Source: Streptomyces canus
GTDB taxonomy: Bacteria; Actinomycetota; Actinomycetes; Streptomycetales; Streptomycetaceae
Direction of reading: 5' to 3'
DNA length: 64,000 bases
NCBI RefSeq assembly: GCF_030816965.1
Contig: NZ_JAUSYQ010000002.1
Location: 1,860,001 to 1,924,000, forward strand
The notes under the pieces were generated by a model, which was not told where the DNA came from, did not search any database, and worked only from the letters and a program-made list of their open reading frames with translations. The position numbers and the translations under genes were made by a program. This document shows, piece after piece, positions 1-7,688 of the stretch. Positions within the stretch are counted from its first letter, which is position 1; each line of letters starts with the position of its first letter.

Positions 1-1420
1 GGACCAGGGGCAGCCCCTGCTTCTCGGCGACCTGGCGCAGCGTCTCCGTGGCCTCTTCCCAGACCTCGTCCGAGCCGACGAACTTCTCCGGATCCTTGGT
101 GGACAGCTCCAGGTAGAAGTCGGTCAGGCCGTAGTCGCGCAGCAGGCCGAGGACGAAGGTGAGCGTCTTGTCGAGCTCCTCCGACATCTGCTCACGGGTG
201 CAGTAGATGTGCGCGTCGTCCTGCGTGAAACCGCGTGCGCGCGTGAGGCCGTGCACGACGCCCGACTTCTCGTACCGGTACACGGTCCCGAACTCGAAGA
301 GGCGCAGCGGCAGTTCGCGGTACGAGCGGCCGCGCGCGTCGAAGATCAGGTTGTGCATCGGGCAGTTCATGGGCTTGAGGTAGTAGTCCACGCCCTCGTC
401 GAGCTGCATGGGCGGGTACATGCCGTCGGCGTACCAGTCCAGGTGCCCGGACTGCTCGAAGAGCTTCCCCTTCGTCGCGTGCGGGGTGTAGACGAACTCG
501 TAGCCCTCCTCCTCGTGGCGGCGGCGCGAGTAGTCCTCCATCACGCGGCGGATGATGCCGCCCTTGGGGTGGAACACGGCGAGGCCGGATCCGATCTGCT
601 CCGGGATGGAGAACAGGTCGAGCTCGGAGCCCAGCTTGCGGTGGTCGCGCTTCTCGGCCTCGGCGAGGAAGTCGAGGTGCGCCTTCAGCTCGTCCTTGGT
701 CGGCCACGCGGTGCCGTAGATGCGCTGGAGCATCGGGTTCTTCTCGCTGCCGCGCCAGTAGGCGGCCGCGTTGCGCATCAGCTTGAACGCCGGGATGTTC
801 CGGGTGGAGGGCAGGTGGGGACCACGGCAGAGGTCCTTCCAGCACAGGTCGCCGGTCTTGGCGTCCAGGTTGTCGTAGATCGTCAGCTCACCGGCACCGA
901 CCTCGACGTCGGCGCCGTCGTCGGAGGACGCGGAGCCCTTGAGGCCGATCAGCTCCAGCTTGTAGGGCTCGTCGGCCAGTTCCTCGCGAGCGGACTCGTC
1001 GGTCACCACCCGGCGGGAGAACTTCTGTCCCCGCTTCTGGATCTCCTGCATCTTCTTCTCGATGGCCTTGAGATCCTCGGGCGTGAACGGCTTCTCGACG
1101 TCGAAGTCGTAGTAGAAGCCGTCCTTGACCGGCGGGCCGATGCCCAGCTTGGCCTCGGGGAAGAGCTCCTGCACGGCCTGCGCCATGACGTGCGCGGTGG
1201 AGTGGCGCAGGATGTTGAGCCCGTCCTCGGAGGAGATCTCGACGCCCTCGACCTCCTCGCCCTCGGACAGGACGTACGACAGGTCCTTCAGCTCGCCGCC
1301 CACGCGCGCGGCGATGATCGAGCGCTCGCCGGCGAAGAGCTCGGCGGCCGTAGTGCCCGTCGTCACCACGCGCTCTTCCCGCTCGGAATCGCGTTGGATG
1401 ATCACACGGACGTCTGACAC
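1..1420 (-). CDS. thrS: Threonyl-tRNA synthetase, 3' end outside window
   Basis: This gene charges tRNA-Thr with threonine in the cytoplasm. About 473 of the usual ~650 residues are present; the C-terminal part, including the anticodon-binding domain, lies beyond the left edge. The visible order is an N-terminal TGS-like domain, the second additional (editing) domain with an [11 protein letters not shown] zinc-site motif near residue 75, and the class II catalytic core with motif 2-type sequence ([18 protein letters not shown]). The start is GTG at 1420, chosen because a GGAGAG ribosome site ends five bases upstream and the reading frame opens with [12 protein letters not shown], the usual N-terminus in Streptomyces. 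It lies about 100 bases downstream of a hypothetical pair on the same strand. No T-box leader is visible in that gap. Confidence 0.95.
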   Translation of the reverse strand, partial: MSDVRVIIQRDSEREERVVTTGTTAAELFAGERSIIAARVGGELKDLSYVLSEGEEVEGVEISSEDGLNILRHSTAHVMAQAVQELFPEAKLGIGPPVKDGFYYDFDVEKPFTPEDLKAIEKKMQEIQKRGQKFSRRVVTDESAREELADEPYKLELIGLKGSASSDDGADVEVGAGELTIYDNLDAKTGDLCWKDLCRGPHLPSTRNIPAFKLMRNAAAYWRGSEKNPMLQRIYGTAWPTKDELKAHLDFLAEAEKRDHRKLGSELDLFSIPEQIGSGLAVFHPKGGIIRRVMEDYSRRRHEEEGYEFVYTPHATKGKLFEQSGHLDWYADGMYPPMQLDEGVDYYLKPMNCPMHNLIFDARGRSYRELPLRLFEFGTVYRYEKSGVVHGLTRARGFTQDDAHIYCTREQMSEELDKTLTFVLGLLRDYGLTDFYLELSTKDPEKFVGSDEVWEEATETLRQVAEKQGLPLV

Positions 1421-1522
1421 CGGTCTCTCCTGACTGAAGGTGGGTGCGGCGCCATACCGGGAGCGCGCGCAATAGGGGATCGTACCGACCCCGCCCCCAC
1501 CTCCGCGAAATCAGTCCCGGTC

Positions 1523-2737
1523 TCAGTCCCCTCCGCAGGCTTCCTCGAAGAAGTCGAGATTCTCCTGGAGGGACTTCATCAGCCGGTCCCGCTCGGCCTC
1601 GTCCACCTGTACGGGCACGACCCCGGTGGCCCCGGTGAGCCGGCGGAAGCCGCCGCGGCTCTCCAGCCTGCCGTGCACCCGGACCGGCAGCCCGACGAGG
1701 TGGGCGTGCCCGGCGATCCGGTACGCCTCCTCGTCCAGGGTCAGCCGGAGGTGCGGGATCTCGGCGCCGGCGATCACCCGCAGCCGTACCGATCCGTCCC
1801 CGCGCGGCCCCGACCTGCGCATCCGCACCACCGTGCCGGTGATCCGCACCGGGACGGAGGGCTCCTCGCGCAGGAAGCGGGCCCCGGCCTCGCGCAGCGC
1901 GGGCAGGTCGCCGGGCGAGAACTCCACGGCCTCGGAGGACGCCGCGCATCCTTCGGGGACCCCGGCCGCGGGCGCCCACTCGACGGCGATCCGCGCGCCC
2001 TCCGTGCCGCGTACCAGGGCGATCAGCGCCTCGGTGAGCTCACGGCTGACGCCTGCCTCGACGGCGCCGTCGAAGGCGTCCATGCCACCGGTGGCCCGCT
2101 GGTAGTCGATGGCCTCGCGGGTGGCGTAGAGGGCCTGATGGAGGCGGACGGCGAGGGGGCGGGTGGTGCCGACGGGCACGAAAGCGGTGAGCCGGCGGCC
2201 ACCGGCGGCCGAGCCGACCAGGACGTTTTCCAGGGACGCGGCTGCCGTACGGCGATAACGGGCGCCGTAGTAGCCGGCACGCGCGTGTGTGGCGAGCGCG
2301 CCGGCCAGCAGGGTCTGGCGGGCGGCGGCGCGCAGCTGCTCCTCGACGGTCCAGGACGTGGCGTCGGCGGGGCCGGTCGGGACGTCCCGCCACCAGCGGA
2401 TCTCGTCGCTGGGCACGACGAGGCCGACGAGCACCTCGCGCGCGGAGGGCGTGCCGCTGCGGGAGAGGGCGACGAGGGCCTCGCCGAGGAGGTCCTCGCT
2501 GTCGGGGAAGGCACGGCTCTCGGGCACGAGCAGGCTGGTGCCGCTCGCACCCGGCCCTGGTGGCGTCCAGCGGCCGTAGCGGCCGGGGGCACCGCCGCGC
2601 CGCTGCCAGCCGTGCCGGTGCAGCAGGGCGCTCAGGACGGCCGGGTCGACCTCTTCGGGAGTCGGCGAACGGTCCCAGTGGGCCTCGGGGTGGGGCCGTA
2701 CCGCACGCAGTGGCTCCTCCAGCGGGCGGTGGGTCAT
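1523..2737 (-). CDS. Conserved hypothetical protein (404 aa)
   Basis: I do not recognise a named family. The product is a soluble 404-residue protein with no signal peptide or membrane segment. Its C-terminal third is rich in beta-strand-like sequence around VRITGTVVRM and RLTLDEEAYRIAGHAHL, suggesting an OB-fold or similar small beta domain, but this is only an impression. The ATG at 2737 overlaps the TGA of the upstream DUF4365 gene as ATGA, so translation is very likely coupled and the two proteins probably act together. Codon use matches its neighbours. The longer open frame running upstream to 3418 is an artefact, because the DUF4365 gene occupies that region. Confidence 0.8.
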   Translation of the reverse strand: MTHRPLEEPLRAVRPHPEAHWDRSPTPEEVDPAVLSALLHRHGWQRRGGAPGRYGRWTPPGPGASGTSLLVPESRAFPDSEDLLGEALVALSRSGTPSAREVLVGLVVPSDEIRWWRDVPTGPADATSWTVEEQLRAAARQTLLAGALATHARAGYYGARYRRTAAASLENVLVGSAAGGRRLTAFVPVGTTRPLAVRLHQALYATREAIDYQRATGGMDAFDGAVEAGVSRELTEALIALVRGTEGARIAVEWAPAAGVPEGCAASSEAVEFSPGDLPALREAGARFLREEPSVPVRITGTVVRMRRSGPRGDGSVRLRVIAGAEIPHLRLTLDEEAYRIAGHAHLVGLPVRVHGRLESRGGFRRLTGATGVVPVQVDEAERDRLMKSLQENLDFFEEACGGD

Positions 2738-3300
2738 GGTCTGCCTCCCGTCCCGACCCGCGTCATGATCTCGCACAGCGCCCGGTCGTCGAAGATGCGG
2801 TTGGTGGGGATCCGCACGGTGGTCCGGGTCCGGCCGGTGATCGCGTGCCCGGCCAGGTTGACCCAGTAGCAGCAGTGTCTGAGGTCCAGGCGGTCGTGGC
2901 CGGCGCGCAGCCAGTCGTCCTGGGTTCGCGGCACGAGCATGACCACCAGGATCTTGTGGACCGACACCGGGGTGCGGGCGAGTTTGCGCAGATGGTCGTT
3001 GTCGAGCGTGAAGGAGAAGGAGCGGCCCGGTGGGTCGGGGGCGACTTGGTAGGTGCACTTGAGCTGCACCTTGATGGTGACCTCGTCGTCGACGGTGTGT
3101 CCGGGCGAGCCGTGACTGACGTGCCAGTCGATGCCGTTGTCCGGAAAGGGTTGGGACAACGAGCAGCCGGCCGCCGCCGCGACAGCGTGCAGATAGCCCA
3201 CCTGCAGTGTCTCCATGCAGGCGGTGGTGGCGAGCGTGCCGCGAAGAGGGCCCGTGCGTTCGGGCAGCAGCCCGCCCCGCTCGGGCTGCGCTATCGCCAT
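2734..3300 (-). CDS. DUF4365-type protein
   Basis: A 188-residue protein resembling DUF4365 proteins, a family with nuclease-like (PD-(D/E)XK) character. Visible family features are the early G-x-L-ATTACMETLQVGYLHAVAAAAG helix, then GIDWHVSH, then a beta segment with VQLKCTYQ, where the acidic D and the Q-x-K are plausible catalytic positions. The start at 3300 (MAIAQPERGG) is preferred over an ATG at 3348 because GGAAGG lies about nine bases upstream. The downstream hypothetical gene overlaps it by four bases. Nuclease function is inferred from the family only; no substrate can be named. Confidence 0.72.
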   Translation of the reverse strand: MAIAQPERGGLLPERTGPLRGTLATTACMETLQVGYLHAVAAAAGCSLSQPFPDNGIDWHVSHGSPGHTVDDEVTIKVQLKCTYQVAPDPPGRSFSFTLDNDHLRKLARTPVSVHKILVVMLVPRTQDDWLRAGHDRLDLRHCCYWVNLAGHAITGRTRTTVRIPTNRIFDDRALCEIMTRVGTGGRP

Positions 3301-3491
3301 GACCAACAGCCTTCCAAGCCAAGTGACATGCCCACACATGGGCCACATGAATCTCGCGCCGTGTCGCTGAACTGCAAAGACCCGTACTCCTGTTGTGTCC
3401 TTCCGGCGTACGGCGCAAACAGCCCGGGTATCACCAAACGGGCAGAAGACGGGGCGTCAGCTGCCGTAGGTGAACGAGGGGTTGTGTAGCT

Positions 3492-4217
3492 ATGACGTGC
3501 TGGTACGAAGGGCCCCTGGCCGCTTTCGACACCGAGACCACGGGCGTGGACGTCGAGACCGACCGGATCGTGTCGGCCGCCGTCGTCGTCCAGGACGCGG
3601 CGGGCACCCGGCCACGGGTGAGCCGATGGCTGGTCAATCCGGGTGTGCCGGTGCCCGCAGGGGCGACGGCGGTGCACGGGCTGACGGACGAACATCTCCA
3701 GCTCAACGGCCGCTGGCCGGCGCCGGTGATGTTCGAGATAGCCGAGACGCTGGCCGAGCAGGCGGCGGCGGGCCGTCCGCTGGTCGTGATGAACGCTCCG
3801 TTCGATCTGACGCTGCTGGACCGTGAGTTGCGCCGCCACCGCGCCTCGTCCCTGGACCGCTGGTTCGATTCCGCACCGCTGCTGGTGCTGGATCCGCGGG
3901 TTCTCGACAGGCATCTGGACCGCTACCGCAAGGGCCGCCGCACCCTCACCGACCTGTGCGCGCACTACGGCGTCGAACTGACGGGCGCGCACGACGCGGC
4001 GGCCGACGCGCAGGCCTCGCTGGATCTCGTACGGGCCCTGGGGCGCCGTTTCGCCGCCCGGCTGGAGCGGCTGGCACCGCCGGAGCTGCACGACCTGCAG
4101 GCGGTCTGGCACGCGGCCCAGGCGCGGGGCCTGCAGGCGTGGTTCGCGCGCAGCGGGTCGGAGGAGTCGGTGGACCCGGCGTGGCCGCTGCGCCCGGATC
4201 TGCCGGCAGCGGCGTGA
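3492..4217 (+). CDS. DnaQ-like 3'-5' exonuclease (DEDDh)
   Basis: A 241-residue exonuclease of the DNA polymerase III epsilon/RNase T superfamily, removing nucleotides from 3' ends of DNA or RNA with two metal ions. Exo I is FDTETTG at residues 10-16, giving the D and E; exo II is MNAPFDLTLL near residue 100; exo III is HDAAADA near residue 165, which supplies the H and last D and marks the DEDDh type. It is a stand-alone exonuclease domain with a short C-terminal helical tail and no polymerase or UvrC part. It is divergent from the DUF4365 pair. The ribosome site before the ATG is weak. Whether it acts in replication proofreading or repair cannot be told from sequence. Confidence 0.9.
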   Translation: MTCWYEGPLAAFDTETTGVDVETDRIVSAAVVVQDAAGTRPRVSRWLVNPGVPVPAGATAVHGLTDEHLQLNGRWPAPVMFEIAETLAEQAAAGRPLVVMNAPFDLTLLDRELRRHRASSLDRWFDSAPLLVLDPRVLDRHLDRYRKGRRTLTDLCAHYGVELTGAHDAAADAQASLDLVRALGRRFAARLERLAPPELHDLQAVWHAAQARGLQAWFARSGSEESVDPAWPLRPDLPAAA

Positions 4218-4466
4218 CGGAAGCGGCGGCGGGACAGGAGGGGGAGCGGCACGGGACCCTGCGCGACGCGGCAGGGTCCCGCTCCGGGCTTCCCCGAGCC
4301 TCACCCCCGGCCGCGGACAGGGGGCGGCGCCGGATGGCCTGCTCCCCGGCGGACTCGACGCCCAGAGCCACCGCCCAGGCGGCCACAGGGCGGTGCCGCG
4401 CGGGGTGCGCCGGTGATCGCCAGGGCGAAGCCGAGCACTGTCACGGCCATGACGGCAACTGGACAC

Positions 4467-4502
4467 AAAAAACCGGCCTGCGGCTGCAGACCGGTCTTTT
4501 TC
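4467..4502. terminator. Bidirectional hairpin terminator
   Basis: ACCGG-CTGC stems pair around a GCCG-type loop, with an A-run on the left and a T-run on the right, so the hairpin can act on either strand. It lies between the exonuclease gene and the 3' end of tRNA-Val and probably ends the tRNA transcript on the minus strand. Confidence 0.8.
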
Positions 4503-4506
4503 CGGG

Positions 4507-4578
4507 TGGGCGATACTGGGTTCGAACCAGTGACCTCTTCGGTGTGAACGAAGCGCTCTCCCACTGAGCTAATCGCCC
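4507..4578 (-). tRNA. tRNA-Val (CAC anticodon)
   Basis: A full cloverleaf on the minus strand: acceptor GGGCGAT pairs with ATCGCCC, the D-arm contains AGCTCAGTGGGAGAGC, the anticodon stem CTTCG/CGAAG encloses TTCACAC (anticodon CAC), and the T-arm contains GGTTCGAACC. The discriminator is A and CCA is not encoded. An identical gene lies at 14614-14685. Confidence 0.96.
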
Positions 4579-4617
4579 GGGAACGCACTGAACAATACAG
4601 GTCCCCGCGGGTTTCCT

Positions 4618-5064
4618 TCAAACCGCTTTCAAGTAGGCGACGAGCCCCCGCCGTCCGGCACTCATCATCCATCGGTGGTTGGCCAGGAAGACCGGGCGTC
4701 CGGGCACGGCGAAGCGCCGGAGCAGCGGTTTTTTCACCTCGGTGACCTGGTCGTAGCGGGCAAGGCTGCCGTTCCCGTCCGCGGTGATCGTCCAGCGCGC
4801 CCAGCCGTCGAGATCGCCGTCCATCGCGATCTCCAGCACCCCGGCCTCCGGATCGCGCCGCACCGCGTGCGCGGTGAAGACCAGGTCGTACGGCAGCACG
4901 GCGCGGATCGTGATCACGCCGCTGGTGTCGTCCAGCCGTCGCACCTCGCGCACCTGGGGCCACCAGCGCGGATACTCCTCGGCGCGCTCCAGCACGTCGT
5001 AGACGACGGCGGGCTTCGCGGGCAGGGACCACAGGCTGCGGAAGCGGTATCGGGTCCAGTCCAT
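4618..5064 (-). CDS. SRPBCC (polyketide cyclase/START-like) protein
   Basis: A 148-residue single-domain protein of the SRPBCC superfamily, whose members bind hydrophobic ligands in a helix-grip fold. The opening YRFRSLWSLPAKPAVVYDVL followed by EEYPRWWPQVREVRRLD is the typical first strand and helix; a later WARWTITADGNGSLARYDQ strand pair and the C-terminal helix ANHRWMMSAGRRGLVAYL complete the fold. It is soluble with no signal peptide. The ATG at 5064 has no clear ribosome site. It is divergent from the large membrane protein, with a 16-bp palindrome in between. The ligand is unknown. Confidence 0.85.
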   Translation of the reverse strand: MDWTRYRFRSLWSLPAKPAVVYDVLERAEEYPRWWPQVREVRRLDDTSGVITIRAVLPYDLVFTAHAVRRDPEAGVLEIAMDGDLDGWARWTITADGNGSLARYDQVTEVKKPLLRRFAVPGRPVFLANHRWMMSAGRRGLVAYLKAV

Positions 5065-5097
5065 GGACAGAGTCTGGCATCGGATCCGAGTAGGTTG

Positions 5098-5113
5098 TGA
5101 GTACGCGTACTCA
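5098..5113. promoter_or_regulatory. 16-bp perfect palindrome in divergent promoter
   Basis: TGAGTACGCGTACTCA is a perfect palindrome in the 84-base gap between the SRPBCC gene and the large membrane protein gene. Its length and position suggest a dimer-binding operator. I cannot assign a regulator. Confidence 0.55.
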
Positions 5114-5148
5114 TGTCGCGCCGCGTGACCCAGCCCACACTTCAGGGC

Positions 5149-7593
5149 ATGACGCACATCCCGCCCCCTGCCGAGGAGCTCCGCCTCCTCGACGCCGAGC
5201 TGTGGCAACTGGACGCTCGCCGGGCCCAGTTGCTGGCCCGCCGCGCCTGGCTGGTCGCGGCGCTCCAGCCGAAGTGGCAGGCGCCGCAGCCGACAGGGCC
5301 GAGGCCCGCCGCATCCCCTCGCCCCGAGGCGAGCGCACCGAGCGTGCAGAACGTGCTCCTGGTGCTCGGCGGTGTCCTGCTCACGATCGCGGCGATGGTG
5401 TTCACCCTGGTCAGCTGGGGTCACCTGGGCATCACCGGCCGGACCCTGGTGCTCGGCGCGGTCACGGTGGCCGCCCTCGCCGCACCGCTCCCGCTGCTGA
5501 AGCGCGGGCTGCGCTCGACGGCCGAGTCCGTGGCGGGACTGGGGCTGGCACTGACGGTCCTGGACGCGGTCGCGCTGCACGGGGCCGTCTTCCTTGAGAC
5601 ACCCGGGGCGCCGTACACGGCGGTCGCCTCGGCCCTCCTCGCGGCGCTCTGGACGGCGTACGGCCTCCTGCCGGGCGCCACCGGCCTGCGCCTGCCCCGC
5701 CCGGCCGCCCTGGTCGCGGCCCAACTCCCGCTGCTCTTCTGGGCGATCGCGGCCGACGCGGGTTCCTACGGTCTCACGGCCGCGCTCCTGGTGACGGCCG
5801 GTTTCGACACGGTTGTGGCGCTCCGGACGACGCCCGGGTCCGTACGCGTGGTCGCCGCGATCGGCGCGTACGGAGGGGGTGCCTGGGGCGCACTGGCGGC
5901 CGGCTTGCTGACCTGGACAGCCTCCGGCCCGAGCGCCGCCGCCCGTGCGGCGGCGCTCCTTCTCCTGGCGAGCGCGATCACGCTGGCCGCCGCGTGGCAG
6001 GGCGGTCGTAGGGCGGCGCACGCGGCCGACACCGCGGAAGACACGCGGGCAGGCGAGTCGTCGGACGGCACCGGACATACGGCGCGGGCGAACGGGCAGG
6101 CCCTCGGGCTCGCTGTCGCCTCCGGACTGCTCGCGGTGGTCGCGCTCGGCGGCACGGCTCGGTCCCTGCTGCCCGAGTTGTGGACCGTTCCGGCTCATCT
6201 GGCCTTCGGGATCGCCCTGTTGGCGGCCCTCAGGCTCCACCGGCTGCCGGACGCGGTACGGCGGGGTCTGGCCTGGGCCGCCGCAGCCGTACAGGCGCTG
6301 TCCCTGCTGTGGGCCCTGCCCGTCGTCGGCGTCGTCGTGCTGGGCCCGCTCGCCTGGGCCTCGCGGGCGTGGAACGGCGCCCCGTCGAACTCCCGTACCG
6401 CGGTGACCGTCGACGTGACCTGGCCGCCGCACGCGGAGGCGGCACCGCTCGTCCTGGCGGCCGTCGCGGCCGTGCTCGCCCTGGCGGTACGGGACACGGC
6501 CTGGCGCGCCAGGGCCCTGACAGGGGCATCGGGCCTGGCCTGGGCCACGGCACTCACCCTCCCGGCAGTGCTGGAACTCCCCTATTCCGCAGGCCTGTTG
6601 ATCCAGAGCGCCGCGACCGCCGGGGCCCTGACTGCAGCGATGTACCTACGGCAGCACGTCACGGCCCTCGTCCTCGCACTGGTCACCTCCGCGAGTCTGG
6701 CCTTCCTCGCCCTCGCCTCCCAGACCGCGACCCTGGTGGTGCTCTCCGGCCTGATCGCCCTCTTCACGGCGGCCTCCTGGCGTCTCGCCTCCTTCACGGC
6801 CCCGGCCGCCCTCGTCCACGGCGCCGCACTGGCCTGCGCGACCGGCGCCGCCGCGCACTGGTCACCGGCGCACACCGCCCTGCTGGTCCTGGTGGTCCCC
6901 GCGACCGCGGCTCTGCTCGCCGGACGACTCGGCGACTCGAGGGCCACCGTGCCGGTGGAGGCGGCCGGAGCGGCGGCCGGGCTGCTCGCCATCGCGCTGG
7001 CAGCCACCGACCTGCCCCTGCTCGCCACGGTCCTGGCCCTGTGCGGAGTGATCACCGCGGGCACGGCGATCCGTACGGACCGCCGCCCCGTCGGCTACGC
7101 GGCCGCGGCCCTGTTCCTCGCGGCCACCTGGGTCCGTCTGGCGGGCTGGGAGGTGGACACCCCGGAGGCCTACACGCTCCCGGTCACGATCCCCGCGCTG
7201 CTGGTCGGTGCCCTGCGCCACCGCCGCGACCCGCAGACCTCGTCCTGGACGTCGTACGCCCCCGGCCTGGCCGCCACTCTCGTACCGAGCCTGTTCGCGG
7301 CCTGGGGCGACCCTCACTGGACGCGTCCCCTGCTGCTCGGTGTGGCGGCCCTGTCGGTCACCCTGGCAGGCGCCCGCCACCGCCTCCAGGCCCCGCTCCT
7401 GCTGGGCGGTTCGGTACTGCTCCTGGACGCCCTGCACGAACTGGCCCCGTACATCGTCCAGGTGACCGACGCCCTCCCCCGCTGGGTGCCGCCGGCCCTG
7501 GCCGGCCTCCTCCTGCTCGCACTGGGCGCCACCTACGAACACCGCCTCAGGGACGCCAAAAGGATGCGCCACTTCTTGACCACCATGCACTGA
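5149..7593 (+). CDS. Large polytopic membrane protein (SCO7613 C-terminal-like)
   Basis: About 814 residues. The cytoplasmic start contains a zinc-less coiled helix (EELRLLDAELWQLDARRAQLLARRAWL) and a Pro/Ala linker to about residue 65, followed by roughly 20 or more hydrophobic segments rich in Ala, Leu and Val to the C-terminus. This organisation matches the actinobacterial family named after the C-terminal domain of SCO7613, whose function is unknown. ATG at 5149 is chosen because the conserved N-terminus begins MTHIPPPAEEL; an ATG at 5113 in the same frame sits inside the palindrome and has no ribosome site. It is monocistronic, convergent with the PL26 gene, and followed by a dispersed repeat. 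Confidence 0.8.
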   Translation: MTHIPPPAEELRLLDAELWQLDARRAQLLARRAWLVAALQPKWQAPQPTGPRPAASPRPEASAPSVQNVLLVLGGVLLTIAAMVFTLVSWGHLGITGRTLVLGAVTVAALAAPLPLLKRGLRSTAESVAGLGLALTVLDAVALHGAVFLETPGAPYTAVASALLAALWTAYGLLPGATGLRLPRPAALVAAQLPLLFWAIAADAGSYGLTAALLVTAGFDTVVALRTTPGSVRVVAAIGAYGGGAWGALAAGLLTWTASGPSAAARAAALLLLASAITLAAAWQGGRRAAHAADTAEDTRAGESSDGTGHTARANGQALGLAVASGLLAVVALGGTARSLLPELWTVPAHLAFGIALLAALRLHRLPDAVRRGLAWAAAAVQALSLLWALPVVGVVVLGPLAWASRAWNGAPSNSRTAVTVDVTWPPHAEAAPLVLAAVAAVLALAVRDTAWRARALTGASGLAWATALTLPAVLELPYSAGLLIQSAATAGALTAAMYLRQHVTALVLALVTSASLAFLALASQTATLVVLSGLIALFTAASWRLASFTAPAALVHGAALACATGAAAHWSPAHTALLVLVVPATAALLAGRLGDSRATVPVEAAGAAAGLLAIALAATDLPLLATVLALCGVITAGTAIRTDRRPVGYAAAALFLAATWVRLAGWEVDTPEAYTLPVTIPALLVGALRHRRDPQTSSWTSYAPGLAATLVPSLFAAWGDPHWTRPLLLGVAALSVTLAGARHRLQAPLLLGGSVLLLDALHELAPYIVQVTDALPRWVPPALAGLLLLALGATYEHRLRDAKRMRHFLTTMH

Positions 7594-7601
7594 ACCCGCC
7601 C

Positions 7602-7670
7602 AGGGGCGCGGGGCCGTATCGAATATGCGGCTCCGCCGCGCGGGCGCGACCAGCCACAACAGCCCCGCAG
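7602..7670 (+). repeat. Dispersed palindromic intergenic repeat, copy A
   Basis: The element opens with aggggcgcggggc, has an inner gcggc-tcc-gccgc hairpin, and closes with gggcgcgaccagcc. It fills the gap between two convergent genes. Related copies lie at 39309, 42711, 46013 and 56541. Confidence 0.75.
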
Positions 7671-7688
7671 TCCCCCAGGCACAAGCCC

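Noticed and set aside
5113..5148. ATG at 5113 as the start of the large membrane protein
   Set aside because: It lies at the end of the palindrome and lacks a ribosome site; the protein reads naturally from ATG 5149, although a leaderless start cannot be excluded.
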